Shown one piece after another: positions 29,677 through 38,306 of a stretch of 64,000 nt of DNA. How positions within the stretch are numbered: the first letter of the stretch is position 1; each line of letters begins with the position of its first letter. Source of the DNA: Micromonospora andamanensis (lineage in GTDB: Bacteria > Actinomycetota > Actinomycetes > Mycobacteriales > Micromonosporaceae); assembly GCF_016863495.1 (NCBI RefSeq), contig NZ_BOOZ01000003.1:433309-497308 (forward strand). The letters run 5' to 3'. Position numbers and translations under genes: made by a program. The notes beneath the pieces were generated by a model that saw only the letters and a list, made by a program, of their open reading frames with translations, had not been told where the DNA came from and did no database searches.

Positions 29677-30458
29677 CGTCCCTCCGCAACGGCTTCCGCC
29701 GGCTGGTCGCGTTCCATAAGCAGTTCGTGCAGGTCGGCACTGACCCGGGCGACGTCCGCCAGGTGCGCGTTGCGACCCAGGGTGCGCGGGCGGGGAATCG
29801 TCACCTCGACGACCTTGCGGACGCGGCCGGGGCGGGGGCTGAGCACCACCACCCGGTCGGCGAGCAGCACCGCCTCGTCGATGGAGTGGGTGACGAAGAC
29901 GACAGTTGCGCCGTTGCGCATGTGTACCCGCTGGAGTTCGCCGGCGAGTTCCTCACGGGTGAGCGCGTCGAGCGCGGAGAAGGGTTCGTCCATCAGCATC
30001 ACCCGGGGGTCGCCGATCAGCGACCGGCACAGCGAGACCCGCTGCTGCATGCCACCGGACAGCTCGTGTGGCAGCCGCTTCTCGAAGCCGGACAACCCGG
30101 CCACGTCGAGCAGGTCCCGGGCCCGGTCACGGTGCTGAGCCCGCTTCCAGCCGAAGATCTCCACCGGCAGCAGGACGTTGTCCAGGACGGTGCGCCAGGG
30201 GAGCAGGGCCGGCCGCTGGAACAGCATGGCGATGTCCCGGCGTGGGCCGGTGACCGGCTTGCCGGCGACGGTGACCTCGCCGGAGGTGACCGGGATCAGG
30301 CCGGAGATCAGCCGCAGCAGGGTGGACTTGCCGCACCCGGAGCGGCCGAGGACCGCGACGAACTCACCCTCGGCGACGTCGAGGTCGATGCCCCGCAACG
30401 CCTCGACCCGGCCGGCGCGGCCGTCGAAGGTGCGGGACACCTCGGAGAGTCGGATCAT
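29673..30458 (-). CDS. ABC transporter ATP-binding protein (nitrate/sulfonate/taurine type)
   Basis: A 261-residue importer ATPase with Walker A GRSGCGKS (about 40-47), Q-loop LFQRPALLPW, signature LSGGMQQR, Walker B VMLMDEPFSALD and switch His in VFVTHSIDEA. The LFQxPxLLPW form is typical of SsuB, TauB and NrtD. I start at ATG 30458 after AGGGGAGG; an upstream ATG at 30500 would add 14 non-conserved residues. The matching binding protein and permease are on the opposite strand, divergent from the same intergenic region. Confidence 0.92.
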   Translation of the reverse strand: MIRLSEVSRTFDGRAGRVEALRGIDLDVAEGEFVAVLGRSGCGKSTLLRLISGLIPVTSGEVTVAGKPVTGPRRDIAMLFQRPALLPWRTVLDNVLLPVEIFGWKRAQHRDRARDLLDVAGLSGFEKRLPHELSGGMQQRVSLCRSLIGDPRVMLMDEPFSALDALTREELAGELQRVHMRNGATVVFVTHSIDEAVLLADRVVVLSPRPGRVRKVVEVTIPRPRTLGRNAHLADVARVSADLHELLMERDQPAEAVAEGR

Positions 30459-30726
30459 CGCCGACGGGCCTCCCCTGAGTGGAAAGTCAGGAACTGGCAA
30501 AGGCTATCGGCCTCGGTCCCGTATCGCACCGTCCGGGGTGGACATCACTTTGTTTCCGTTCCGCAACCCGGTACGCCTGGCGTCGCAACTGTGTGGTTCT
30601 CGTACGCTGTGCCCGCGAGAGTCCCCCTCGATACGCGGTGTCGGCTTGCATCCGGCTGCCGGTGCCGCCCCCGACAACTCCCTCCCGGCGGCCCGACGCC
30701 CCGGTTGGAAAGGACAAGGTGCACTG
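30459..30726. promoter_or_regulatory. Divergent promoter region of the split ABC transporter
   Basis: A 268-bp stretch with no gene. It must hold promoters for the minus-strand ATPase and the plus-strand binding protein. A less GC-rich part lies around 30545-30610. I find no riboswitch match and only a half GlnR-like site at 30552-30567. Confidence 0.5.
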
Positions 30727-31752
30727 ATGAGAAGGCTGACCCGCACGGTCGCCGCGGCCACGATGGCCACCGCCCTCGCCCTGGTCTCCGCGTGCAGCAG
30801 CGGCTCGGATGACGCGGACGGCAGCGACGTCGGCTCGTCGCTGGAGAAGGTGACCTACCTCACCTCGTTCGGCAACTTCGGGCGCGACTCCTACGCCTGG
30901 GTGGCCAAGGAGAAGGGCTACTTCAAGGAGGCCGGCTTCGACGTCGAGATCAAGCCCGGGCAGGGCACCGGTGCCGTGATCCAGACCGTCGTCGGCGGTC
31001 AGGCCCAGTTCGGCCCGATCGACCTGACCGGTGGCCTGCTCCAGCTCGGCAACGGTGACGCCAAGGACTTCGTCGCGGTCGCCGCCATCCAGCAGCGCAC
31101 CATGGCGGCCATCGCCACCGTCGACGGCACGGGCATCACCACCCCGAAGGACCTGGAGGGCAAGACTCTCGCCGACACTCCCGGCTCGGTGGTCCGCAAC
31201 CTCTTCCCGACGTACGCGCGGATGGCCGGCATCGACTACACCAAGGTGAAGTGGGTCAACGGCGAGGCGCAGACCCTGATGGGCACGCTGGCCTCCGGAT
31301 CGGTGGACGGCATCGGCCAGTTCGTGGTCGGCCAGCCGACCATCGAGGCGGTGACCAAGAAGAGGGCGGTCCTGCTGCCGTACAGCAACGTGATGCAGGA
31401 CCTCTACGGCAACGTGCTGATCACCTCGAAGCAGTACGCCAGCGAGAAGCCGGAGCAGGTCAAGCGGTTCAGCGAGGCGCTGCTCAAGGGCCTGGAGTAC
31501 GCCCTGGCGAACCCGCAGGAGGCGGCCGAGATCCTGGCCAAGAACGCCGAGGCGGTCGTGCCCGCGGCAGCCGCCGCCGAGTTGCAGCTGATGGCCGGGT
31601 ACGTCCGCTCCAGCAACTCCGGCACCGCGCTGGGCACGCTGGACAGCGGCCGGGTCGCCAAGAGCATCGCGATCCTGCGCGGTGCCGGCGCCCTGAAGTC
31701 GGACCTCACCCCCGACCAGATCATCGACTTCAACCTGGCACCGAAGGCCTGA
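30727..31752 (+). CDS. ABC transporter substrate-binding lipoprotein (SsuA/NMT1/THI5 type)
   Basis: A 341-residue exported binding protein. The signal sequence ends in the lipobox LVSAC, with Cys about residue 22 followed by SSGSDD. The mature part has the NMT1/SsuA pattern: YLTSFGNFGRDSYAWVAKEKGYFKEAGFDV (given here as the first strand-helix), TVVGGQAQFGPIDLTGG and ADTPGSVVRNLFP. Candidate ligands are sulfonates, nitrate, pyrimidines or similar; none is proven by sequence. ATG 30727 follows GGAAAGGACAAGG. A hairpin separates it from the permease gene. Confidence 0.92.
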   Translation: MRRLTRTVAAATMATALALVSACSSGSDDADGSDVGSSLEKVTYLTSFGNFGRDSYAWVAKEKGYFKEAGFDVEIKPGQGTGAVIQTVVGGQAQFGPIDLTGGLLQLGNGDAKDFVAVAAIQQRTMAAIATVDGTGITTPKDLEGKTLADTPGSVVRNLFPTYARMAGIDYTKVKWVNGEAQTLMGTLASGSVDGIGQFVVGQPTIEAVTKKRAVLLPYSNVMQDLYGNVLITSKQYASEKPEQVKRFSEALLKGLEYALANPQEAAEILAKNAEAVVPAAAAAELQLMAGYVRSSNSGTALGTLDSGRVAKSIAILRGAGALKSDLTPDQIIDFNLAPKA

Positions 31753-31772
31753 GGTCGCCCGGTATCACCGCA

Positions 31773-31812
31773 CGGAGTACGCCGCACCGCATCGGCGGTG
31801 CGGCGTACTCCG
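31773..31812 (+). terminator. Intra-operon 18-bp hairpin
   Basis: A perfect 18-bp stem (31773-31790 with 31795-31812) with ATCG loop lies between the binding protein and permease genes. It probably stabilises the upstream message or partly terminates, giving more binding protein than permease. Confidence 0.85.
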
Positions 31813-31850
31813 CTCCCCGACACGAAGGCGCCGAACCGCAGGAGGATCCG

Positions 31851-32711
31851 ATGACCTACGTCCGACCACGGGAGCCGGAGGCGACGCTCGCACCCGAGCA
31901 GTCCCCGGCCGCACCGGGTGGCCGACGGTGGCGAGCGGGCGACCTGCGCTCCGGTACGACGGCGGCGTTGCTCCCGGTCGCCGGGCTGCTCGTCGCGCTC
32001 GGCCTCTGGTGGCTGGTGGCCCGGCTGGAGCTGATCCACCCGGCTGCCCTGCCGCCGCCCGGCGACGTGCTCGCGGCTTTCTCCGACCGACCGGCCCGGC
32101 TGCTGGAGCACACCGTCGCCACCACCGGCGAGATCCTGATCGGGTTCGCGCTCTCCGCGGTGGCCGGGGTGCTGATCGGCCTGGCGCTGGCCGCCTCCCG
32201 GACCGTCGAGCGGATGTTCACCCCGCTGCTTGTCGCGGTCAACGCGGTCCCGAAGATCACTCTGGGCCCACTGCTGGTGGTGGCGCTCGGTTGGGGCCAG
32301 AAGCCGATCCTCACAATGGTCTTCCTGCTCTGCTTCTTCCCGATCGTGCTGTCCACCGCCACCGGCCTGACCACCACCCCGGCCGAACTGGCCGAACTGG
32401 TGCGTTCCTGGAACGCCTCCCGTTGGCAGGCGTTCCGCAAGGTTCGCTTCCCGGCCGCGCTTCCGCAGATCTTCGTGGGCCTGAAGGTCGCCATGCCACT
32501 GGCCGCGATCGGTGCCGTGATCGGCGAGTTCCAGGCCGGCGAGGGTGGCCTCGGCTACGTGATCCAGCAGTACGCCGGCATCGGCGACACCGCCACCGCG
32601 TGGGCCGCGATCATCCTCGTCGCCCTGGTCAGCATCCTGCTCTACGCCGCGCTTGTCGTCATCGAGCGGCGCAGCCTGCCCTGGCTGCGGGAAACCACGT
32701 CCAGCCGCTGA
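31851..32711 (+). CDS. ABC transporter permease (SsuC/NrtB/TauC type)
   Basis: A 286-residue inner-membrane permease with about six helices, beginning at LLPVAGLLVALGLWWLVARL. The EAA loop that contacts the ATPase reads ELVRSWNASRWQAFRKVRFP. The N-terminal 35 residues are hydrophilic. ATG 31851 follows AGGAGGA. Together with the lipoprotein and the divergent ATPase it makes one complete importer. Confidence 0.92.
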   Translation: MTYVRPREPEATLAPEQSPAAPGGRRWRAGDLRSGTTAALLPVAGLLVALGLWWLVARLELIHPAALPPPGDVLAAFSDRPARLLEHTVATTGEILIGFALSAVAGVLIGLALAASRTVERMFTPLLVAVNAVPKITLGPLLVVALGWGQKPILTMVFLLCFFPIVLSTATGLTTTPAELAELVRSWNASRWQAFRKVRFPAALPQIFVGLKVAMPLAAIGAVIGEFQAGEGGLGYVIQQYAGIGDTATAWAAIILVALVSILLYAALVVIERRSLPWLRETTSSR

Positions 32712-32731
32712 GCCGGCCGGTCCGGCTCAGC
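32707..32731. terminator. Bidirectional terminator spanning two stop codons
   Basis: A perfect 10-bp stem (32707-32716 with 32722-32731), loop CCGGT. The left arm holds the permease stop (32709-32711), the right arm the stop of the converging lipoprotein gene (32727-32729). Confidence 0.75.
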
Positions 32732-33908
32732 CTGCCAGACGCCACCTGCCGTTGCGGGCGATCAGGGTCGTCAGCGCCTGCGGCATCAGTCCGGAGTGGT
32801 TGTCGGGCGTCATCCGGATCGGGCCGGACAGGCCGTCCATCTGGGACGTCTCCAGCACGTCGCGGAGGCGGTTCCGGTCGACCTCGCCGACGGGTCCGCC
32901 GGCCCGCAGCTCCGCGTCGGCGATCAGCTGGATCGCGTCAGCGGCGAACGAGGCGGAGCCGTGGTATCCACCGAAGCGGGCCGTGTAGTCCTGGAACCAC
33001 TGACGGCGTGCGGCCTTCGCGGGGGTGGTCGCGATCACGTCGTCGATCACCATCGTCTGGGTGAAGACCAGGGTGGCCCGTTCCGCGGACCTGGCGGCCG
33101 GCCCGAGGAAGAGGTCGCCCGCAGCCGAGGCGTCCAGGAACAGGGCGCCTGTGTAGTCGGCCCGCTTGACCGCGCTGGAGGCGAGCATCGCCTGCTCCGG
33201 CGGGGTCCAGATGACCAGCGCGTCGGGGTCGGCCGAGGCCAGTCGGCCGGCCTGCCCGTCCAGCTCCGTGTCGGTGCCACGGACGGTCGCCTCGGCCAGC
33301 ACCTGAATGCCGACCTTGCTGAACTCGCGGCGCAGGGCGGTGGCACCCTCCTGGCCGTACGCGTCGTCGCTGCGCAGGAGACCGACCGTGTCGACGTTGC
33401 GGCGACGCAGTTCGACGGTGAGCGCCCCCGCGTTGTCGTCGGCGTTGGGGGCCAGTTTGAACATGTAGCGACGTTCCGCGACCGGGTTCACCACAGCGCC
33501 GGCCGCGGCGAGCGCGACGGTCGGGATCTGGTTCTCATTCACCGTGCGCACCGCGCCGACAGCGCATTCGTTGCAGCCGCCCATGATGATGGCGGTGACC
33601 CGCTTATCGTTGCTGAAGTCGACGATGTTCCGCAGCGACTCACTGGCGTCGGATCGGTTGTCCTTCAACAATAGTTCGACAGTGCGGCCGTTGAGCGCGC
33701 CGGAGGCGTTCAACTGATCGCGCTTCAGTTCCAGGGCCTGCCGGTACGCCTTGCCGACCCCGGCCGCAGCCCCGGAGAGTTCCAGGTCGGCGGCGATCAC
33801 GATCGGGCTCGTGTCCTGCTCGTCCCCGCCGAACTGACAGCCGACGAGGGTGGTGGCGAGCACTGTCGACACGAGCGCCGTGGCGGTCGCGGAGCGGAAG
33901 GGGGTCAA
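32727..33908 (-). CDS. Type 1 periplasmic-binding lipoprotein (branched-chain amino acid/amide binding fold)
   Basis: A 393-residue lipoprotein: signal peptide with lipobox TLVGC (Cys about residue 24), then a Leu/Ile/Val-binding fold (IVIAADLELSGAAAGVGKAY at the start of the mature domain, IIMGGCNECAVGAV, LLRSDDAYGQEGATALRREF). Ligand unknown. I place the start at TTG 33908 because AGGAGG lies 6 bases before it and it opens on the signal peptide; no ATG or GTG fits. No permease or ATPase for this fold is nearby. It diverges from the conservon, so it could supply ligand to the sensor kinase rather than to a transporter. Confidence 0.85.
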   Translation of the reverse strand: MTPFRSATATALVSTVLATTLVGCQFGGDEQDTSPIVIAADLELSGAAAGVGKAYRQALELKRDQLNASGALNGRTVELLLKDNRSDASESLRNIVDFSNDKRVTAIIMGGCNECAVGAVRTVNENQIPTVALAAAGAVVNPVAERRYMFKLAPNADDNAGALTVELRRRNVDTVGLLRSDDAYGQEGATALRREFSKVGIQVLAEATVRGTDTELDGQAGRLASADPDALVIWTPPEQAMLASSAVKRADYTGALFLDASAAGDLFLGPAARSAERATLVFTQTMVIDDVIATTPAKAARRQWFQDYTARFGGYHGSASFAADAIQLIADAELRAGGPVGEVDRNRLRDVLETSQMDGLSGPIRMTPDNHSGLMPQALTTLIARNGRWRLAG

Positions 33909-34353
33909 CTCTGTCCTCCTGATGCGGCACGGGCGGGGCCCGGTCACCGGCGGCGCGTCCGTCCTCTGTGGATAATGAGACGGCGCTGCCGTACCGTGTG
34001 CGCGAAGCCTGCAAAACCTTGCCAATGCCGGGCGCTGCGGTCAAGCGAGTCAGCGATGACGTTTCGGGACACCGATCCCACATGTTGGTGTAACCAAATG
34101 TTTTCAAATGCTCACTGTGGCGACACGTATGGCCACTCTGGAGTTACATGCCCTGTTCAGGGGCGCTGTGGAAATGTAGGTATTAGTTGACCGGATCACG
34201 GGTTGCGTGCCGTCCGACCGTTTCCTGCCCTCCTGCGGCTTCCCAAACACGATCTCGTCTGATGAAATCGCGGCCGTGCCGCGCGTGGCGCCGGCCGTCG
34301 CCCGGCGCACGGGTCGGCGGTTCTGGCGGGAAGAAAACGACGGAGGCGATGTC
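33909..34353. promoter_or_regulatory. Divergent intergenic region, lipoprotein / conservon
   Basis: 445 bp with no convincing gene. The centre (about 34075-34190) is AT-rich for this genome and contains a direct repeat CAAATG-n4-CAAATG (around 34096-34111) and several near-repeats of TGTGG. The promoters of both divergent units are expected here, but I cannot fix their boxes. Confidence 0.5.
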
Positions 34354-37300
34354 GTGAGCACCGGACCGACGACCCTGCCCGCCAGCGGTGACGCCGCGCC
34401 GAAAAACGGCGGTCGGCTGCCCCGGCTGCGCGACGCCCGGATCCGGTCCAAGCTGGCGCTGATCCTCGTCGTGCCGGTGGCGGCGGTCATCGCGCTGGCC
34501 ACGGTACGCCTGGTCTCCGTTGGTGAGGGTGCCTACGACGCGAGCCAGGCCCGCGCTCTCACGGCCCTGTCCATCGACGTCTCCGCATTGACGAACGAGT
34601 TGCACGCCGAGCGGATGGCGGCGGCGGCCTTCCTCGCCGCACCGCAGCAGCGGGCCGACGCGTACAACCTGCGGGTCCGGGAGACCCAGCAGCGGATCGA
34701 CGAGTACCGCGCGGAGCGAGCCGAGATCGATGATGCGCCGGCCGCGGTACGGGACCGGCTCGCGGCCATCGACGCACACCTGGACACCCTCGACGGCACC
34801 CGGCAGGAGGTGCTCGCCCGCCAGCAGATGGAGGTAGCCGAGGCGGCGTTGCGCTACGGCGTGGTCCTCAACGACCTGGTCGCGTACGGCGACGGGCTGG
34901 CCCAGCTGCCCGGCGACGAGGAACTAGGTGACACCCGCCGGGCGGTCGCCGCCTTCGCCCGGGCGAAGGCGGCAGTGGCCGAAGAGGAGGCGGTCGCCTT
35001 CACCGCACTCAGCGCCGGCCGACTGGACAACGAGCAGTTCTCCTCCTTCGTGGCCACCCTCACCGGGCAGCAGGAGGCGCTCGTGGCCTTCTCGCTCGCC
35101 GCCGACCCGGCGCAGCGGGCGCTTGTCGAGAGCACCGTTTCCGGTGACGCGGTGGTGCTTGCCGACCGGATCGCCACCGATCTCACCCGGTCGGTCAACC
35201 AGCGCGCGCCGTTCACCGCGCAGGAAGCCACGGCAGCGATCGGCGCGGTAAACGAGCTGATGCGGTGGGCCGAGATCGAGTTGCAGAGCCGCCTGCTCGA
35301 CCAGGCCGAGCAGGCCCGTTCGGACGTCATCCAGCAGGCCGTCGTCGAGACGACGCTGGTGCTGCTCACGCTGATCATCGCGGTGACCCTGGCCGTGGTG
35401 CTGGCCCGCTCGTTGAACCACTCCCTGCGCCGGCTGCGGGAGGGCGCGCTCTCCGTGGCGAACCACGACCTGCCGGAGGCGGTGCGGCGGCTACAGGGGA
35501 TGGGCAACGTCAGCGACGGCAGCGTCGACGAGATCGTCCGCGAGGTACGCGACCCGATCCAGCTCAACAACCGCGACGAGGTGGGGCAGGTCGCCCTGGC
35601 CTTCAACGTCGTGCACCGGGAGGCGGTCCGGGTCGCGGCCGAACAGGCGGCCCTGCGGACCAGCGTCTCGGCGATGTTCCTGAACCTGGCCCGGCGTAGT
35701 CAGACCCTGGTCGACCGCATGATCGGCGAGCTGGACGCGATCGAGCGCGGCGAGGAGGACCCGAAGCGGCTCGCGCAGCTCTTCGAACTCGACCACCTCG
35801 CCACCCGGATGCGCCGCAACGACGAGAACCTGCTCGTGCTGGCCGGAGCGGACTCGGCCGTGCCGCGACGCGACGACGCCCTGCTGGTGGACGTGCTGCG
35901 GGCCGCGCAGTCCGAGGTCGAGCTCTACAACCGGATCGAGTTCGGCACCGTCGACACCGACGTGTCGGTGGCCGCCCACGCGGTGAACGACGTGGTACGG
36001 CTGGTGGCCGAACTGCTCGACAACGCCACCCGCTTCTCGCCGCCGAACACCACTGTCGTCGCCGACGGGCGGCGGATCCGGGACTACGTGCTCATCCAGA
36101 TCGAGGACCGGGGTCTCGGCCTCACCGACGAGCAGTTGGACTCGCTCAACCGGCGGCTGTCCGCGCCGTCCACTGTCGACGTCGCGGCGTTCCGCCTGAT
36201 GGGTCTGGCGGTGGTCAGCCGGCTGGCGGCCCGCTACGGCATCCGGGTCGAGCTGCGCCGCAATGTCGAGGGCGGCACTGTCGCCCAGGTCACCCTGCCC
36301 GCCGCCACCGTGGTGCTGCCCAGCCTGCGGGGCCGCGACCAGGCGATCACCCGGCCCCGGCAGCCGCTCGCGGTCGAGCAGCCCCCACTCGCGTCGGTGG
36401 GCCTCGGCGATCCGGCCGGGGCCACGGGGCGCGGCAGCACCGCGACCCTTGTCGACAGGTGGCACAACGGCACGTCCTCCGGCCCGACCTGGCCGGGGAC
36501 GGGGGCCACCCCGGCGGACCCGCCGCCGACCCGTACACCGCCGCCCGCCTTCAGCGGATTCAACGCGGGTACGCCGACTGTCGCGCAACCCACCCTGGAC
36601 CCGCTGCCGAGCCGGGGTGCCGGCGACCACAGCCAGGCCGCCGCGCCCGGGCTGCCGGTGGGACCGGTCGCGGGTGCGGGGGTGGCCGCACCTACCGGAT
36701 TCGCGCCGACCGCCGGCCAGCAACCCGGCGGTACCGGTTTCGACGGCTCCGGGTTCCGTGGGCTGGGCGCCAGCCTGGCCGCCACCGCTCCACCCCCGAC
36801 GCGGCCGATCACCGTCCCACCCGAGCAGACCTCCGAAGCGCCCATCTTCCGGGAGATGGAGGCGGTCTGGTTCCGGTCGCACGGCAACGACGTCACCACG
36901 ATCTTCAGCCGGCCCCAGTTCGACGAACCGGCCCCGCAGCCGGCCGCCGGACCACCGGCGCCCCCGGTCGAGCCGACCAGGGGACGGAGTCCGTTGCCGA
37001 CCCGTACGCCGGGTGCGGCTGCCGCCGCGACGCCCGCGCCGGCACCGACGCGGACGCCCGGTACGGCCGCCGCCGCACCGTCCGCGCCGCCACCGTCGTA
37101 CACTGCCTCGTCCGTCAGCACGACCGGTCCGGCGCCGAGCGCGCCGCCGACCCCGCCCCCGCCGCCACCACCGTCCGCGCCACCGCAGTCCGCCCGGCCC
37201 GAAGCGGGTCAACCGGAGGACGACGCCTGGCGGACGGCGGCCGACGAGGGCTGGTCACGGGCCAGTCGGGCGGCCGAGCCCACCCCCGCCGGTACGACCC

Positions 37301-37497
37301 GGTCAGGGCTTCCGGTGCGGGTGCCCCAGGCACAGCTCGTGCCGGGTGGCATCGAGCCACGCGGCGGGCGTGAGCACGGCCGCCGGACCCCCGACGAAGT
37401 ACGCGGTCTGCTGTCGGCCTACCACCGAGGCGTCCAGCGTGGCCGGATGGCCGGAGTGAGTCAGAACAGCACCTCGACCAAGGAGACGAGCCGATGA
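34354..37497 (+). CDS. Conservon sensor kinase (CvnA-like) with nitrate/nitrite-sensing type ectodomain
   Basis: A 1047-residue membrane kinase. Membrane helix 1 is near residues 32-54 (LALILVVPVAAVIALATVRL). An all-helical extracytoplasmic region of about 270 residues follows that fits the NIT domain. Helix 2 is near 327-353, followed by HAMP. The HATPase has N-box ELLDNATRFSPPN (about 555) and G-box IEDRGLGLT. The phosphoacceptor region is degenerate, as in other conservons. From about 690 to 1020 the chain is Pro/Ala/Gly-rich (a run of seven prolines in TPPPPPPPSAPP). GTG 34354 follows GGAGG at 7 bases. The three genes after it complete the conservon. Confidence 0.9.
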   Translation: MSTGPTTLPASGDAAPKNGGRLPRLRDARIRSKLALILVVPVAAVIALATVRLVSVGEGAYDASQARALTALSIDVSALTNELHAERMAAAAFLAAPQQRADAYNLRVRETQQRIDEYRAERAEIDDAPAAVRDRLAAIDAHLDTLDGTRQEVLARQQMEVAEAALRYGVVLNDLVAYGDGLAQLPGDEELGDTRRAVAAFARAKAAVAEEEAVAFTALSAGRLDNEQFSSFVATLTGQQEALVAFSLAADPAQRALVESTVSGDAVVLADRIATDLTRSVNQRAPFTAQEATAAIGAVNELMRWAEIELQSRLLDQAEQARSDVIQQAVVETTLVLLTLIIAVTLAVVLARSLNHSLRRLREGALSVANHDLPEAVRRLQGMGNVSDGSVDEIVREVRDPIQLNNRDEVGQVALAFNVVHREAVRVAAEQAALRTSVSAMFLNLARRSQTLVDRMIGELDAIERGEEDPKRLAQLFELDHLATRMRRNDENLLVLAGADSAVPRRDDALLVDVLRAAQSEVELYNRIEFGTVDTDVSVAAHAVNDVVRLVAELLDNATRFSPPNTTVVADGRRIRDYVLIQIEDRGLGLTDEQLDSLNRRLSAPSTVDVAAFRLMGLAVVSRLAARYGIRVELRRNVEGGTVAQVTLPAATVVLPSLRGRDQAITRPRQPLAVEQPPLASVGLGDPAGATGRGSTATLVDRWHNGTSSGPTWPGTGATPADPPPTRTPPPAFSGFNAGTPTVAQPTLDPLPSRGAGDHSQAAAPGLPVGPVAGAGVAAPTGFAPTAGQQPGGTGFDGSGFRGLGASLAATAPPPTRPITVPPEQTSEAPIFREMEAVWFRSHGNDVTTIFSRPQFDEPAPQPAAGPPAPPVEPTRGRSPLPTRTPGAAAAATPAPAPTRTPGTAAAAPSAPPPSYTASSVSTTGPAPSAPPTPPPPPPPSAPPQSARPEAGQPEDDAWRTAADEGWSRASRAAEPTPAGTTRSGLPVRVPQAQLVPGGIEPRGGREHGRRTPDEVRGLLSAYHRGVQRGRMAGVSQNSTSTKETSR

Positions 37498-37901
37498 ACA
37501 GGCCAGCGGCCATACAGGACATGGGTTGGCTGCTCAGCAACTTCGCCGACAGCGTGGCAGGCATCGCCCACGTGGTGGCGGTGTCCGCGGACGGGCTGTT
37601 GCTCGCCTCCTCCCGGGACCTGCCGACCGACCGGGCGGACCAGCTCGCCGCGATCACCTCCGGTGTGGTGAGCCTGACCGAGGGTGCCGCGCGGATGTTC
37701 AGCGCCGGCGGGGTGTTGCAGACAGTGATCGAAATGGACAGTGGCTACCTGTTCCTGATGTCCATCAGTGACGGGTCGTCGATGGCGGTGCTCGCGGCGC
37801 GCAGCTGCGACGTCGGCCAGGTGGGCTACGAGATGGCGCTGCTCGTGGAACGGGTCGGTGCGGCGCTGGTGCCGCTGCCCCGGGACGCGGTGCGGTCGTA
37901 A
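37494..37901 (+). CDS. Roadblock/LC7 domain protein (CvnB-like)
   Basis: A 135-residue roadblock-fold protein (DMGWLLSNFADSVAGIAHVV, then VSADGLLLASSRDL). In conservons this subunit binds the kinase and the small GTPase at the membrane. ATG 37494 overlaps the kinase stop by 4 bp, indicating coupled translation. Confidence 0.94.
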   Translation: MNRPAAIQDMGWLLSNFADSVAGIAHVVAVSADGLLLASSRDLPTDRADQLAAITSGVVSLTEGAARMFSAGGVLQTVIEMDSGYLFLMSISDGSSMAVLAARSCDVGQVGYEMALLVERVGAALVPLPRDAVRS

Positions 37902-37943
37902 CGGGTGCACCAGACCGGCGGAAGGCAGAGGAGGTGATCGCGG

Positions 37944-38306
37944 ATGGAGCGGCAGCGTGACCCACGAGGTGCGCTGGTCCGGCCGTACGCGGTCACCCGG
38001 GGCCGGACCGAGCCGTTGCAGGACATCGCCCTGGAAGCGGTGTTGGTGGCCAGCCCCACGCAGATCGCCGAGTCACGTTTCGCCGGGCACGACAAGCATC
38101 GCATCGCCATGGTCTGCGAGGGCCGGCCCGAGTCGCTGGCGGAAATCGCCGCGTACACCCGGCTACCGCTGGGTGTCGCCCGGGTGCTGGTCGCCGACAT
38201 GGTGGCCGAGGGCCTGTTGACGCTACAGACGGCCGCTCCCGCCACAGGTTACGAGGAGCGGATGGAAATGCTGGGAAGGGTGCTGAGTGGACTTCGCGAG
38301 CTATGA
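37944..38306 (+). CDS. DUF742 protein (CvnC-like)
   Basis: A 120-residue protein with the DUF742 pattern: VRPYAVTRGRTEP at the N-terminus and a winged-helix-like LPLGVARVLVADMVAEGLL. It is the usual third conservon component, acting with the roadblock protein on the GTPase. ATG 37944 follows GGAGGTGATC. Its end overlaps the GTPase gene by 20 bp. Confidence 0.94.
   Translation: MERQRDPRGALVRPYAVTRGRTEPLQDIALEAVLVASPTQIAESRFAGHDKHRIAMVCEGRPESLAEIAAYTRLPLGVARVLVADMVAEGLLTLQTAAPATGYEERMEMLGRVLSGLREL

Noticed and set aside
30552..30567. GlnR-like half site (GTTGC-n6-GAAAC on the minus strand) between the divergent ABC genes.
   Set aside because: Only one half of the box is present and its first block mismatches; too weak to report as a regulator site.
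30560..30726. Possible riboswitch in the leader of the binding lipoprotein.
   Set aside because: GC-rich pairing is possible, but none of the conserved blocks of the TPP, SAM, cobalamin or guanidine types can be recognised.
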